Shown here: positions 17,573-26,322 of the stretch, one piece after another
Position numbering within the stretch: position 1 is the stretch's first letter
Layout: each line of letters opens with the position of its first letter
DNA from: Limnohabitans curvus
GTDB lineage: Bacteria > Pseudomonadota > Gammaproteobacteria > Burkholderiales > Burkholderiaceae_C
DNA length: 64,000 nucleotides
Reading direction: 5' to 3'
Assembly: GCF_003063475.1 (NCBI RefSeq)
Contig: NZ_NESP01000002.1
Span: forward strand, 1-64,000
Made by a program: the position numbers and the translations under genes
The notes under the pieces: model-generated
Database searches by the model: none
What the model was told of the DNA's origin: nothing
Seen by the model: the letters and a program-made list of their open reading frames with translations, nothing else

Positions 17573-18787
17573 TTATTGGGGCATTGGTTTGTTGGTTCGC
17601 TCTGGGATGTGAGGCATCGCGGAGCTAATGTCCCAAACCCATTTGAGCAATTTGCTCTTATCAGTTAGGTCTGCCAAGTCCTGCTTGTAGGCATCATCCG
17701 TGTCGGCAGGGGTGATGAACATGGCCGTGGGTGCGGGGGAAGTGTCGACAAGTTCAACCGACGCAAGGGGGCGTTTTGTGCTCATGTTGTAGCGCATGCC
17801 CTTGATGAACCTTCGGTTGGATTCGGTCAATCGGTCAAGCAGGTTTTTTTCATTCAGGTCAGTGAATGGAATCCAGTTTTCAGTCGTCAGCATGAGTGCA
17901 ATCTCCTCGATGCTTGCGAGCCCTGTTGGGCCAATGCCGAAAGTTGCGATGGCCACAAGATGCGAACCATCGAAGGCTCCCCACAAGGCCAACTCGTTTT
18001 CAAAACGCTTGTGGATGCGCTTGTGAGCATCTTCACTCAGCATGAAGTGGTAATCCGGCACTTGCTTGAAAACAATCTTGAAGCCGTAGCGAGCGTTCTC
18101 GATGGCCTTAACTTCGCCAATCACAATGCCTAAGCGCCGAGCCTTTCCATCGGTTTGAGTAAGCGAGTGCAAAAACGCTGCGCGTTGGCCAGCAATTTCA
18201 TCTTTGCGGTCGACAAAAAATGGCTGTGGCACATAAAGGAAATCAGCCAATGCAAGGCCTTTGGCTTGGTTGCCATGAGCAGAGTGGGTGAGCTGTTTGT
18301 AGATGGTTCCCCAGCTGCGCTTGCCTTGCCATGTGGGTTGCCAGTGAGTCAATTTGGACCGATCCCACAAGTAGTGGAGGAGGGCGCGAATGGTTAGCTT
18401 CGTGCTGTCGGTCTTTACGCTGTCATGCTCAATGTCTGAGGGAGTGGGCGCTGTTCGTCCTGATGTTTTTGTCAATGCAAAATCAAAACGAAGCGAGGTC
18501 AACCCAGACTCTACGTCTTCTTTGATCGCTGACCCCATCACCTCACCTAAGCCGCTGAGTTCTGGCGGTGGATCGTAAGACTCACATGCCACATGGTGCT
18601 CTGCGCCCGAATCTGGCATGCGCTTGATGTGATAAACCCCTGCGATTTTGCTGATGTACATGGGCACGCCTGGAGCCTTGCAGGCGCACAAAGGGCGAAG
18701 CCTCGCCACATAACAGTGTTCCAGCAGAGTTTGAAGTTCTGGGCCTTCGGCATCGATTGCCGTGTTGTTGATCAAGTACGAGGGCAT
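17573..18787 (-). CDS. DUF1173 family protein
   Basis: 404 residues from ATG 18787; an in-frame TTG at 18820 is an alternative. The N-terminus carries RPLCACKAPGVPMYI, EHHVACESYDPP and ALLHYLWDRSKLTHW, which together identify the DUF1173 family common on conjugative plasmids and ICEs. The ACKAP...ACESY Cys spacing may bind a metal. Function unknown. It heads a five-gene leftward operon of small proteins. The IS element lies immediately upstream and may have displaced the native promoter. Confidence 0.75.
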   Translation of the reverse strand: MPSYLINNTAIDAEGPELQTLLEHCYVARLRPLCACKAPGVPMYISKIAGVYHIKRMPDSGAEHHVACESYDPPPELSGLGEVMGSAIKEDVESGLTSLRFDFALTKTSGRTAPTPSDIEHDSVKTDSTKLTIRALLHYLWDRSKLTHWQPTWQGKRSWGTIYKQLTHSAHGNQAKGLALADFLYVPQPFFVDRKDEIAGQRAAFLHSLTQTDGKARRLGIVIGEVKAIENARYGFKIVFKQVPDYHFMLSEDAHKRIHKRFENELALWGAFDGSHLVAIATFGIGPTGLASIEEIALMLTTENWIPFTDLNEKNLLDRLTESNRRFIKGMRYNMSTKRPLASVELVDTSPAPTAMFITPADTDDAYKQDLADLTDKSKLLKWVWDISSAMPHIPERTNKPMPQ

Positions 18788-19103
18788 CAATGTCTTATAT
18801 GGATGCCTCCCGGCGATCAAGCAGAATTTGCGATTTGTTGTGAAAAAGTTGGCTGCAAACTTATATCCGGCCTTGTTCGTGGATTCACCCAGTTACCTAG
18901 ATTTAGCCCACTGGCCCCGATGCATATCCGCTGGCAAGCTCCTCATCTCCTACAACGGACTCTTTATGTCCGATCATTGATTCAGGTTTAGCTCACCACG
19001 GTCTGACCCGTTTCACATCTCTTCGCTCTTTGCTACCTCATCGCCTTCAACGGCGTACCACATACCTTTCTTTAGTTAGTGTTAATAAATAGGCTTTCTT
19101 GCC

Positions 19104-20179
19104 TCACGCCGCATGCGGCCTGACACTCTTAAACCCTCGTTGAAATTCCTGCTCTTTGGCCGTCACCGCCCAAATCGTTCGCGCCATCTTGGCCGCTTGT
19201 GCCACGATCACCACATTGGCTGGCCTGCGTCCCTTGAGTTGCTCTAACCATGGCCCTGGCTCTTTGGCATGCCTGAGCACACTGCGCGCGCCGTGTATGA
19301 GCAATGTCCTCACATAGCTGTCTCCTCGCTTGGAAATACCGCCAAGACGCACCTTGCCGCCCGTTCCTGTTTGTTTGGGCACCAGTCCAAGCCACGCACA
19401 AAACTCCCGCCCAGACTTGAATGCGCTGCTTGCCCCATCGTGGCAATCGCTGCCGTCGCCGTCAACACCCCAACGCCAGGGATTTGAGCAATGCGCTTCA
19501 TCTGCTCATCTGTACGCAGTTGCTGTGCCAAGCGCCGCTCAATCGCCTGCATATCTGCCATGATTGCCTTGATGCGCACCACTTGTTCACGCAAACTATC
19601 GGCCACCATTTGTGGCAATGTTTCTGCCAGCCCTTCAAGTCTCGACTCAATCTCACTGAACAGGGCCTTCTTACCCTTTGCAAAGATTGCTCCAAACTCG
19701 TAAAGCAACCCTCGCAGTGCGTTGGTCTGCATGTTGCGCATCTTTATGAGCAACTCGCGTTGACGGTGCAAGGTAAGTGTGGCTTGCTGCGTGACTGACT
19801 TGATCCCCACAAACTTCACCCCCGGTTGCTGTATCGCCAACCAGATACCCCTGGCATCTGTGACATCAGTCTTGTTACCACTGACAAATGGACGAACAAT
19901 CTTGGCGTGCAACACTCGAACACTGTGCCCGAGTGCAAGCAGCTCACGCGCCCAGTAATGCGCCCCGCCACAAGCCTCCATGGCGATCAGACATTTGGGC
20001 TTATTGACGAAATACTCAAGCACTTTAGCGCGTTTGATCTGCACATTGTTGATCTCGCCTGTCCCCATGTCCACCGTGTGCAACTGAAATACCAATTTGG
20101 CAATGTCCAACCCAACCACTTGCTGGCCGTTCATGGTGCCGATGATTTGTCCTGCGTTCATTCCTGTATTACGATTCAT
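19104..20179 (-). pseudogene. IS110/IS1111-family transposase, single frameshift
   Basis: The N-terminal DEDD RuvC-like domain is intact: Asp in VVGLDIAKLVFQLH, Glu in MEACGGAHYWAR, and two Asp in KTDVTDARGIW. The transposase_20 domain (IAQIPGVGVLTATAAIATMGQAA) runs into a frameshift near 19421-19428. One frame then reads junk while another continues FKSGREFCAWLGLVPKQTG ... GGISKRGDSYVRTLLIHGA to the stop at 19104. A one-base loss after GCAGCG explains it. Without correction the catalytic Ser region is lost, so the copy should be inactive. Confidence 0.85.
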
Positions 20180-20262
20180 GGTGGATCCTCTATGGTGTTA
20201 GTGAAAACTGTTGTTTATCACGCCATGGGCACTTTGATGCCGTATCCATCAGAGGATCCACC
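20180..20262. repeat. 12-bp inverted repeat at the IS 5' side
   Basis: GGTGGATCCTCT (20180-20191) and AGAGGATCCACC (20251-20262) are perfect inverted copies 59 bp apart, directly upstream of the transposase start. They probably belong to the IS end or its promoter/junction region. Confidence 0.6.
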
Positions 20263-20367
20263 CCGATTGCTCGGGCCTTCACTTCCTGATAAACGGCTGT
20301 TCAAACTCATCGCGTTCAACAGTCTGTGTTCCTTGCCCGTGGGCAGGGAGGCATCCATAGCATCTCC

Positions 20368-20937
20368 TTAGCGTGGTGTGAATGAACGTGACTGCTTGTA
20401 GTTCCGCTCGAAGTGCTTCAGATACACGGCGGCGAGGTCCGGGTTGTTCCAGTTCACGAGCACGTTCTCGCTGTTTCTCGTTTCTGCACTCGCTGAAAAA
20501 TTAAAGCTGCCAGTTTCAACATGCACTCTGTCGACACATAAGACCTTGTCGTGGCTGGCCGCGTAGGCATTACTGGTTCTTACGTCAACACCTGCATTTG
20601 CTAGTGCAGACAGTGCAGCTAGTGCCTTTTGATTTCCTCCACCCTCAGACAAGTTCGACTTCTCGTCTGCAACGATGGACACAGCAACACCGCGTTTATG
20701 TGCCGCGAGTAGTGCGCGAACAATGGGCGCACTCGTGAAGCTGTAGGCCAACACCTTGATTTCTGATCGAGCCGAATCAATCACCTTGATCACAAGCTCC
20801 TCACCGCCCCCTGCGGGTGAAAAGGCCACCTCAAGTGAGCCCGCCGCCCTGACTGCCTGACCTGCTGTTCCAGTCGTTGGCAAAGATACAAATCCGCAGA
20901 AAAGCATCAGAACCACCAAAAATTTATGGATTGACAT
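20368..20937 (-). CDS. Phospholipase D-superfamily nuclease (Nuc-like)
   Basis: 189 residues starting at MSIHKF, with a hydrophobic signal peptide (residues 1-25); an upstream in-frame ATG adds 20 polar residues and is less likely. One HKD motif: His129-x-Lys131 ... Asp136 in HDKVLCVDR, followed by GSFNFSASAETRNSENV. One HKD motif and this length match the periplasmic Nuc endonucleases of IncN-type and related plasmids, which act as dimers. It is divergent from the transfer operon, and an exported nuclease is common next to plasmid transfer genes. Confidence 0.8.
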   Translation of the reverse strand: MSIHKFLVVLMLFCGFVSLPTTGTAGQAVRAAGSLEVAFSPAGGGEELVIKVIDSARSEIKVLAYSFTSAPIVRALLAAHKRGVAVSIVADEKSNLSEGGGNQKALAALSALANAGVDVRTSNAYAASHDKVLCVDRVHVETGSFNFSASAETRNSENVLVNWNNPDLAAVYLKHFERNYKQSRSFTPR

Positions 20938-21069
20938 GCTCACTTGCTGGCCCTTTTCATTGTTAAACCATTGGTGTCTAAAAAATTCGAGATTCATGGA
21001 TTAATGTAATCCTATTTGCCGTAATTGTGGCATACTTAGTTAACGAAATCGTTTACTAAATGGGAAGCC
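20938..21069. promoter_or_regulatory. Divergent nuc / transfer-operon control region
   Basis: It contains a palindrome AACGA-AA-TCGTT (21042-21053) 17 bp before the first transfer gene, followed by GTTTACT (21051-21057). TTTACT also occurs in the regions upstream of 25461 and 42128. No confident -10/-35 pair stands out. Confidence 0.35.
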
Positions 21070-21402
21070 ATGAAAACATTTGAACTAACCCAAGGCACTG
21101 CGGGCAGGTCGTTCGTCAAGCTGCTATTCGGAGCCATTCTTCTTTTGCAGGCGCTGGACTTGCACAGCACGTTGATTGCTCTCAACGAGCGGATCGAGAC
21201 CAATAAATTGATTCTTGAAATTGCAGCTTTCATCGGTCTTCCGCTGGCTGTTGTTGTCGTGAAGTTTTTGGCCACGCTCAGCATCGCTTTGCTAATTCGC
21301 GTCTGGAGCCGCTCTCGCGGCATGGATGCGCCAGTTGCCGTTGCGCTTGTGGTTATGTGCTTGGCATACGCGGGCACCGTCATTAACAACTACGTGGGTT
21401 GA
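21070..21402 (+). CDS. Small membrane protein, first gene of transfer operon
   Basis: 110 residues with three predicted membrane segments (FVKLLFGAILLLQALDL, LEIAAFIGLPLAVVVVKFLA, VAVALVVMCLAYAGTVI). It resembles DUF5658-like small membrane proteins but this is not certain. Its position at the head of the transfer operon suggests a transfer-linked or entry-exclusion-like role, without direct evidence. Confidence 0.6.
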   Translation: MKTFELTQGTAGRSFVKLLFGAILLLQALDLHSTLIALNERIETNKLILEIAAFIGLPLAVVVVKFLATLSIALLIRVWSRSRGMDAPVAVALVVMCLAYAGTVINNYVG

Positions 21403-21404
21403 GT

Positions 21405-21758
21405 ATGGAAAGCTCCGCACAGCCCATTCGCCCCATACGAAGAGCCGTTGGCTCACTCCTGTCAGGAATGCCAGAACTCGATGGTGAGCGCGCCCAATTG
21501 ATTAGCACGAGTGAATTCAGCGAATCTGCGAAGTCCTGTGACCTTCAACGAATCTTTGTCCAGGAATACGCAAGCGGCTTTGCTTTATTTGCCGAGCGCA
21601 AATCCAGCAAGAAGCTTTATGTACTCAGCACGCCCAACAACTTGATCCGCAACTGGGCAAGCCTCAACTCTCTTCTCATGTTTCTTCATCGCCATGAATC
21701 CCCGATCGTGGAATTCATGGTTCGCCTCAACAAACCCAACCCCAAAGAAAGCCATTGA
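21405..21758 (+). CDS. Hypothetical protein in transfer operon
   Basis: 117 residues from ATG 21405; a TTG at 21399 overlaps the previous stop. Soluble, mixed content (FVQEYASGFALFAERKSSKK, LYVLSTPNNLIRNWASLNSL). No family recognised. Its stop is adjacent to the DsbC start (2 bp), so it is co-translated with the transfer genes. Confidence 0.55.
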   Translation: MESSAQPIRPIRRAVGSLLSGMPELDGERAQLISTSEFSESAKSCDLQRIFVQEYASGFALFAERKSSKKLYVLSTPNNLIRNWASLNSLLMFLHRHESPIVEFMVRLNKPNPKESH

Positions 21759-21760
21759 TC

Positions 21761-22468
21761 ATGAATCTGAAACTTAAAACCGTGGTCGCACTCTGTTCGC
21801 TTGTTGCATGCGCTACGGCTCGTGCTGACTTCATGGAAGACTTGGTGAAGCGATTCCCAATCGCTCAAGGCGCAAAAGTAGAAAAAGCCTTTCCAGGTTT
21901 TTATTCAGTCGTCAAAGGTGGCGAAGTGATTTTTGTACGTGATGACCTGTCCATCTTGATTAACGGTGACGTAGTCGACCTAAAAGAAAACAAATCACTC
22001 ACGGCTCAAATTAGTGAAGCCCACAAGCCCAAACTCAACGCCTCCAAGCTCAACACCAAAGACGCGATCAAATTCGGCTCAGGCAAGAACAAGCTGTATG
22101 TGTTCAGCGACCCAGATTGCCCATACTGCAAGCAATTGGAAAACGATTTGAGCCGCCTGCAAGACACTCAAGTGTTCGTGTTTCCTTACCCGCTGACGAC
22201 CATTCACCCCAATGCCCGAGTGATTGCCGAGAGCATTTGGTGCTCTCCAAATAAACAAGCAGCATGGAAAGACTATTTGTTAGAAGGTAAGAGGCCCAAA
22301 TTCGCTACATGCGACAACCCGATCAGTCGCAATCTGGCTATTGGTGAAGAACATCAAATTCAAGGCACGCCTGCGCTGATCTTTGAAGACGGCACAGTGA
22401 TTCCAGGTGCAATTCCACTGGCACGTATCGAAGCTCAAATCGCCGCCGCAAAAGGAGCAAAGCAATGA
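21761..22468 (+). CDS. DsbC-like periplasmic thiol:disulfide isomerase
   Basis: 235 residues; signal peptide to about residue 22 (CATARA). The N-terminal dimerisation domain is short, followed by a thioredoxin fold with active site Cys120-Pro-Tyr-Cys123 and a cis-Pro loop QGTPALIF. It is expected to form or shuffle disulfides in the Cys-rich TraU, TraH, TraN and TraF proteins of the F-type pilus system. Many F-like loci carry a DsbC/TrbB homologue. The ATGA overlap with the next gene supports coupling. Confidence 0.85.
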   Translation: MNLKLKTVVALCSLVACATARADFMEDLVKRFPIAQGAKVEKAFPGFYSVVKGGEVIFVRDDLSILINGDVVDLKENKSLTAQISEAHKPKLNASKLNTKDAIKFGSGKNKLYVFSDPDCPYCKQLENDLSRLQDTQVFVFPYPLTTIHPNARVIAESIWCSPNKQAAWKDYLLEGKRPKFATCDNPISRNLAIGEEHQIQGTPALIFEDGTVIPGAIPLARIEAQIAAAKGAKQ

Positions 22469-22734
22469 GTGGCAATGCTTGTCAAACCAAACCTTGTGGC
22501 GAGTCAAACAACAAAGTGATGTTTCACACGGTCATGCTGGCCTTGGCATTAACTGGTTTGTTCATGGCTTTCTCAGCCGAAGACCTAGGCTCTGCTGGAC
22601 CAGTGATCATCTCCTTGGGTATTTCTGTTGTGTTCTTCGCCTTGATCTGCGAGGCATTACACGGTTTGCTTTTTGTTGTGAAGCTCTTGTCACGACGTTA
22701 TGCCGCACCAAAGGAAAACAAGGAAGCTGAGTGA
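22465..22734 (+). CDS. Small membrane protein in transfer operon
   Basis: 89 residues, two predicted membrane helices (MFHTVMLALALTGLFMAF; GPVIISLGISVVFFALICEAL) and a basic tail. Two Cys near the N-terminus. Family not recognised. It overlaps dsbC by 4 bp and sits 1 bp before the transglycosylase. Confidence 0.6.
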   Translation: MSGNACQTKPCGESNNKVMFHTVMLALALTGLFMAFSAEDLGSAGPVIISLGISVVFFALICEALHGLLFVVKLLSRRYAAPKENKEAE

Positions 22735-22735
22735 T

Positions 22736-23227
22736 ATGAGAGCCAAACGATCGCTCGGTTTCATTTTGGCTTTTGCAACAACATGGGCCAATGCCTTCTG
22801 TTTTGCAGAGGCCGCAAAACGCTACGGCGTCGACGAGCGGTTGCTTATGGCCATCGCAAAACAAGAGAGCGATTTCAAACCACACGCGACACACACTAAT
22901 GATAACGGCAGTGTCGATGTTGGGCTGATGCAAATCAACTCACAGCACTTCAAGACGCTTCGTCGATTCAATATCACGGAGCAGTCAATACTTGACCCTT
23001 GCGTGAACGTGCATGTAGGGGCCTGGATTCTTTCGATGGCCATCAAAGAGCACGGGCCGACTTGGCGCGCTGTCGGCGCCTACAACGCTGGCGGCAAGCC
23101 AGAGCGGGAAGCGGACAGGATCAATTACGCCGCCAAAGTTTTCAAACACCTTGAGCGCCTGACGAAGAAGCCGCTAAGCCTCGCAGCCGAACCCAAAACT
23201 GTTTATTCAATGCAGGTGATCGAATGA
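22736..23227 (+). CDS. VirB1-like lytic transglycosylase
   Basis: 163 residues. The signal peptide ends near WANA (residue 20). The SLT domain has catalytic Glu44 in AIAKQESDFKPHA, GLMQINSQHF, and VGAYNAGG. It opens peptidoglycan locally for assembly of the transfer channel. It overlaps traW by 4 bp. The equivalent in F is orf169, and in other systems VirB1 or TrbN. Confidence 0.85.
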   Translation: MRAKRSLGFILAFATTWANAFCFAEAAKRYGVDERLLMAIAKQESDFKPHATHTNDNGSVDVGLMQINSQHFKTLRRFNITEQSILDPCVNVHVGAWILSMAIKEHGPTWRAVGAYNAGGKPEREADRINYAAKVFKHLERLTKKPLSLAAEPKTVYSMQVIE

Positions 23228-23874
23228 AAAGACTACTAGCCACATTGCTTGCTCTTCTGGCTGCATCAGCACTTGCAGAAGACCTTGGAGCCAAAGGCCC
23301 CGTATACACACCCGACAAAGACGGACGCGAACAAATGAAAGACATCGTTCGCAAAAAACAAAACTCTGGCGAGGTTGATAAATATTGGCGCGACTATCAA
23401 GCAAAAACAATCGACGCTATTAAAAATCCTGCGCCGCTTGGCATTAAGAGCAGTTATGCCCCGCGACTCGAAATGCGCGAATTGCGCTTCACCATCCCCC
23501 AGGACTACAAGAACGAGAGTGGACAAGTGGTCGTGAGAAAAGGCACGGTTGTTGAGCCTCTAAAAATCCAACCATTGACCTCTGGCTTGATTTTTATTGA
23601 TGGCCGAGACCAGCGCCAAATTGACTACGCAATCATGCGCGGTCGCAAGGAGCCATTGAAGATCGTTCTCACAGCAGGCTCACACTATGACCTAAGGGTT
23701 CGTTACAAAGATGCGAACTGGTGGGGCGGCAAGACCATTCCCTTCTACTTCGATCAGAAAAAAATGATCATCTCTAGCTTGCAAAGGTTGTATGGCATTG
23801 ATTTGAATTCCGTCCCTGTTGCCTTGACGCAGCGTGGAGATCGACTTGCTGTTGAATACGGAGTCATTCAATGA
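23224..23874 (+). CDS. traW: F-type conjugative transfer protein TraW
   Basis: 216 residues with signal peptide (ALLAASALA) and the TraW start EDLGAKGPVYTP. The C-terminal half carries FIDGRDQRQIDYAI, FYFDQKKMIISSLQRLYGI and VPVALTQRGDRLAVEYG, which match the TraW family. It is a periplasmic protein needed for F pilus assembly that works with TrbC. Overlaps of 4 bp on both sides fix the operon order traW-traU-trbC, as in F. Confidence 0.85.
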   Translation: MKRLLATLLALLAASALAEDLGAKGPVYTPDKDGREQMKDIVRKKQNSGEVDKYWRDYQAKTIDAIKNPAPLGIKSSYAPRLEMRELRFTIPQDYKNESGQVVVRKGTVVEPLKIQPLTSGLIFIDGRDQRQIDYAIMRGRKEPLKIVLTAGSHYDLRVRYKDANWWGGKTIPFYFDQKKMIISSLQRLYGIDLNSVPVALTQRGDRLAVEYGVIQ

Positions 23875-24890
23875 AATTTATTCAAGCTTTGGTGGGCCTT
23901 GCATTATCTTTCGCCTCATGGTCGGCGCTTCCACAGTCGGCATGCAATGGCAAGTTCCCAAACCTCATCACAGACATCTGTTACGACTGCATGTTTCCCA
24001 TTGGTTTGGCTGGTGGTTTGTTGAATCTGGGCGTGAGCGCAGATGACTACGAAACCGGAGCGAGCCACTTTCCCGTGTGTATTTGCGCGAGTAGTTTGTC
24101 AGCAGGTACCCCCATGTCATTTTGGGAGCCGCGATACATGGTTGATACAACCAACAAACCTGGCTGCATGCCCCTTCTGGGTGGCATTGACATTAGCCCC
24201 CCCTACAACGCAAGTGAATATGGCGGAGAGAAGTCCATAAATAAGCAAATTGGCGGCAGAGCTAAGTCGGCCTTTATGCACGTTAATGAATACATCAACC
24301 CCGTCATGACAGCCCTGGGCGTCATTGCAAATTCGCCGTGCTTTGATTCGCGGTCCTTTGATGTTCCATTCATTAGTTGGGCGGACCCAACTTGGAATGA
24401 CGACAGCCTTTCGTTGATGTTGACGCCCTACGCATATCCATTTGCTGGTATTGCGAGCATTGCAGCCGAGATGCCGGATGCTATTGCTGCGACAGCGTCT
24501 TTTCCAATTGCCTCGCTCTTCTGGACCGCAGGCGCATGGGGCCCTATGTACCCACTAACGGGAAACGTGGGAATTGCAAACACACCAGAACAAGTTTCGC
24601 ACTTAGTTCTCGCACGTCTGTTCGCAAAGCTCCACGCAGCAGGAGCGCAACAAAGCCCAGCCGGGCAAGAGGCCCTGCAGTCCTGCGGCGCGATGGGATT
24701 GCCTCAAATCATCATGGACAAGCGGCAATACAAAACGAACCGCGTGTTTCCATTCCCAGACAACATGTGTACCCCAATCGGTCGACCACTTGCTCTGCAA
24801 GAAGTAGGCGCGGCTAGGCCCAACGATAAGGACTACGGGTATTTTGTTTTCCAGCGCAAAGATTGTTGCCAACCTTTTCCGGTGAACTGA
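23871..24890 (+). CDS. traU: F-type conjugative transfer protein TraU
   Basis: 339 residues. The signal peptide ends around residue 20 and is followed by the TraU signature LITDICYDCMFPIGLAG. Further conserved blocks are FPVCICASSL, SFWEPRYMVD, WTAGAWGPMYPLTG and FPFPDNMCTPIGRP. About eleven Cys in the mature protein predict several disulfides and dependence on the DsbC-like protein encoded upstream. A periplasmic pilus-assembly and DNA-transfer factor. Confidence 0.92.
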   Translation: MKFIQALVGLALSFASWSALPQSACNGKFPNLITDICYDCMFPIGLAGGLLNLGVSADDYETGASHFPVCICASSLSAGTPMSFWEPRYMVDTTNKPGCMPLLGGIDISPPYNASEYGGEKSINKQIGGRAKSAFMHVNEYINPVMTALGVIANSPCFDSRSFDVPFISWADPTWNDDSLSLMLTPYAYPFAGIASIAAEMPDAIAATASFPIASLFWTAGAWGPMYPLTGNVGIANTPEQVSHLVLARLFAKLHAAGAQQSPAGQEALQSCGAMGLPQIIMDKRQYKTNRVFPFPDNMCTPIGRPLALQEVGAARPNDKDYGYFVFQRKDCCQPFPVN

Positions 24891-24894
24891 AATC

Positions 24895-25395
24895 ATGAAG
24901 ACAAAGATCGCACTCGCATTTTGTTTCGCCCTCGCGACCTTCGCGGCAGGTGCCCAATCCCTTGCTGATTCATTTAAGCCACCGATGTGGGCGTCCTATG
25001 TTTTCGTCTCTTCTGCTATGCCTCGGGCGGCAGTTTTGCAGCTCGCAAAAGAAGCATCGCTCACAAAGTCAACGCTTGTTTTGCGTGGGTTTGAGGAGAA
25101 GACAGGCACCCTCGATGGGGCTAAAGCATACGTTGCAGACATCAATGCGAACTGCTGCGGGAAGAGCCCACCATCGTGGACGATCCACCCAAAACTCTAT
25201 GAAACATTCGGGATCAAATTCACCCCGGCCTTTGTTTTGGCTAAGGAAATAAATCCTTCATCAAACGACTTCGCCCTCGTAAGCGGCGACATCGGATTGC
25301 CCAACGCGCTCAAGTTTTTTGCGCAGCGGTCCACAAATTCTGAGGTCAAAACAAAGGCTTCAGAAATTTATACAAAATCTTTCTCTTCGAACTGA
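24895..25395 (+). CDS. trbC: F-type conjugative transfer protein TrbC
   Basis: 166 residues; signal peptide to AGA at about residue 20. The TrbC-F fold is indicated by YVFVSSAMPRAAVLQLAKEA, TLVLRGF and TIHPKLYETFGIKFTPAFVL, a thioredoxin-like domain without a CxxC. It acts with TraW in the periplasm. The gene ends a run of overlapping genes; a 65-bp gap with promoter-like sequence follows. Confidence 0.85.
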   Translation: MKTKIALAFCFALATFAAGAQSLADSFKPPMWASYVFVSSAMPRAAVLQLAKEASLTKSTLVLRGFEEKTGTLDGAKAYVADINANCCGKSPPSWTIHPKLYETFGIKFTPAFVLAKEINPSSNDFALVSGDIGLPNALKFFAQRSTNSEVKTKASEIYTKSFSSN

Positions 25396-25410
25396 AAAGT
25401 ATATGTTTCT

Positions 25411-25444
25411 GTTTACTTGTCAGGTAGAATCTCGGCCATACAAC
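25411..25444 (+). promoter_or_regulatory. Possible internal promoter of the transfer operon
   Basis: GTTTACTTGT at 25411-25420 contains a TTGTCA -35-like hexamer (25417-25422), followed after 16 bp by TACAAC (25439-25444). This is the only sizeable gap among the early transfer genes. The same TTTACTTGT occurs at 42085-42093 upstream of another transfer gene. Confidence 0.35.
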
Positions 25445-25460
25445 TAATACTAATGATTGC

Positions 25461-25931
25461 ATGAAACGAATTTTTCTAACCATTTATGTAGCGATTTCGG
25501 CAGTCTCGGCGACAGCCTCTGCCGCCGAATTTGCAGCTCCTGCGCGCTTTGAAATATCAGGTGAGAGAGGTGCCGGATGGGTGAACTTCGCCACTCCAGA
25601 GGGGCAGTTTCTTTACGGCGAACCAGTTGCCAACCGAGTGATCGGTGGCGCGTCCAACAAGGCATTCGCGATAGGTGGTCTTGAGCGAAAAGACTACGAG
25701 TTTTTTAGCTACCAAGAAGAAGAGGCCCTTTGGCTGGTGATGCAAGACCAAATCGCCGCCATGCAACCAAAGCCAAAGCGTAAGGCGAACCCAAGCCTTG
25801 CCGCACAAAAGATGAACTGGCCCAAGGTGGTTGTGCGCGATTCACAGGTATGCGTTCCTGTTTTGGAGAGTGCAAATGCAGATGACTGGCGCGAACACCT
25901 GACCTGCACGGAGGTCCCTCTCCATGATTAA
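25461..25931 (+). CDS. Exported hypothetical protein before traL
   Basis: 156 residues with signal peptide MKRIFLTIYVAISAVSATASA. The mature part has YEFFSYQEEEALWLVMQDQIA and a C-terminal pair of Cys (VCVPVL, LTCTEV) that could form a disulfide. I do not recognise the family. It overlaps traL by 8 bp. The F order would place the pilin here, but this protein has no pilin-like hydrophobic segments. Confidence 0.6.
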   Translation: MKRIFLTIYVAISAVSATASAAEFAAPARFEISGERGAGWVNFATPEGQFLYGEPVANRVIGGASNKAFAIGGLERKDYEFFSYQEEEALWLVMQDQIAAMQPKPKRKANPSLAAQKMNWPKVVVRDSQVCVPVLESANADDWREHLTCTEVPLHD

Positions 25932-26322
25932 TCAGTCATTCCGGATTCCCAAGCGTGGCGATGCGGGGGTGGCCTTCCTTGGTGTCGAACTACAGGACGC
26001 AGTCATCGTGATTGGCAGTGTCTTTGTTGGTCTTTTCTGCGGCTCAGCTTTGGATATGGGGAACGTTGGCTTTCTCGGCATCCCGATTGCGGGTTACGCA
26101 GTTAACCGCGTCTATATCGACTGGCAATCAAGAACCCTTCCAGGAGCCTTCAGAAATTTTCTGTTCAGTGTTGGCCTGTCTGGATATTCGGATGCTTTGA
26201 AAAGCCAAAAAACGGTATTCATTGGCGACAACCAAATCATCAACCCCGCAGCAAGTCAAGTCGTTGACGAGTTCACGAAGAAAGCAACAAGGAGCCCTGC
26301 AAATGGAAATGAATCAGCGTAA
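25924..26322 (+). CDS. traL: F-type conjugative transfer protein TraL
   Basis: 132 residues. The N-terminal FRIPKRGD-type segment is followed by two membrane helices (AVIVIGSVFVGLFCGSAL; GFLGIPIAGYAVNRVYIDW), the VirB3-like layout of TraL. It is longer than F TraL by about 40 C-terminal residues. It precedes traE, as in F, and overlaps it by 20 bp. Confidence 0.75.
   Translation: MINQSFRIPKRGDAGVAFLGVELQDAVIVIGSVFVGLFCGSALDMGNVGFLGIPIAGYAVNRVYIDWQSRTLPGAFRNFLFSVGLSGYSDALKSQKTVFIGDNQIINPAASQVVDEFTKKATRSPANGNESA

Larger units (their letters stand above)
18821..20262 (-). mobile_element. IS110-family (IS1111-like) insertion sequence, probably inactive
   Basis: This covers the transposase pseudogene plus flanking non-coding DNA; exact ends are not defined, because this family makes no conventional terminal repeats or target duplications. 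About 280 bp without a gene lie 3' of the transposase (18821-19103), and a 12-bp inverted repeat lies 5' (20180-20191 / 20251-20262). In the IS1111 group the bridge RNA is encoded in the non-coding end downstream of the transposase, so 18821-19103 is where to look for it. Confidence 0.6.

Noticed and set aside
16400..21000. Integration boundary (att repeat or tRNA) of an integrative element
   Set aside because: No tRNA, integrase gene or direct repeat was seen here, so the boundary between chromosome-like and transfer DNA cannot be placed.
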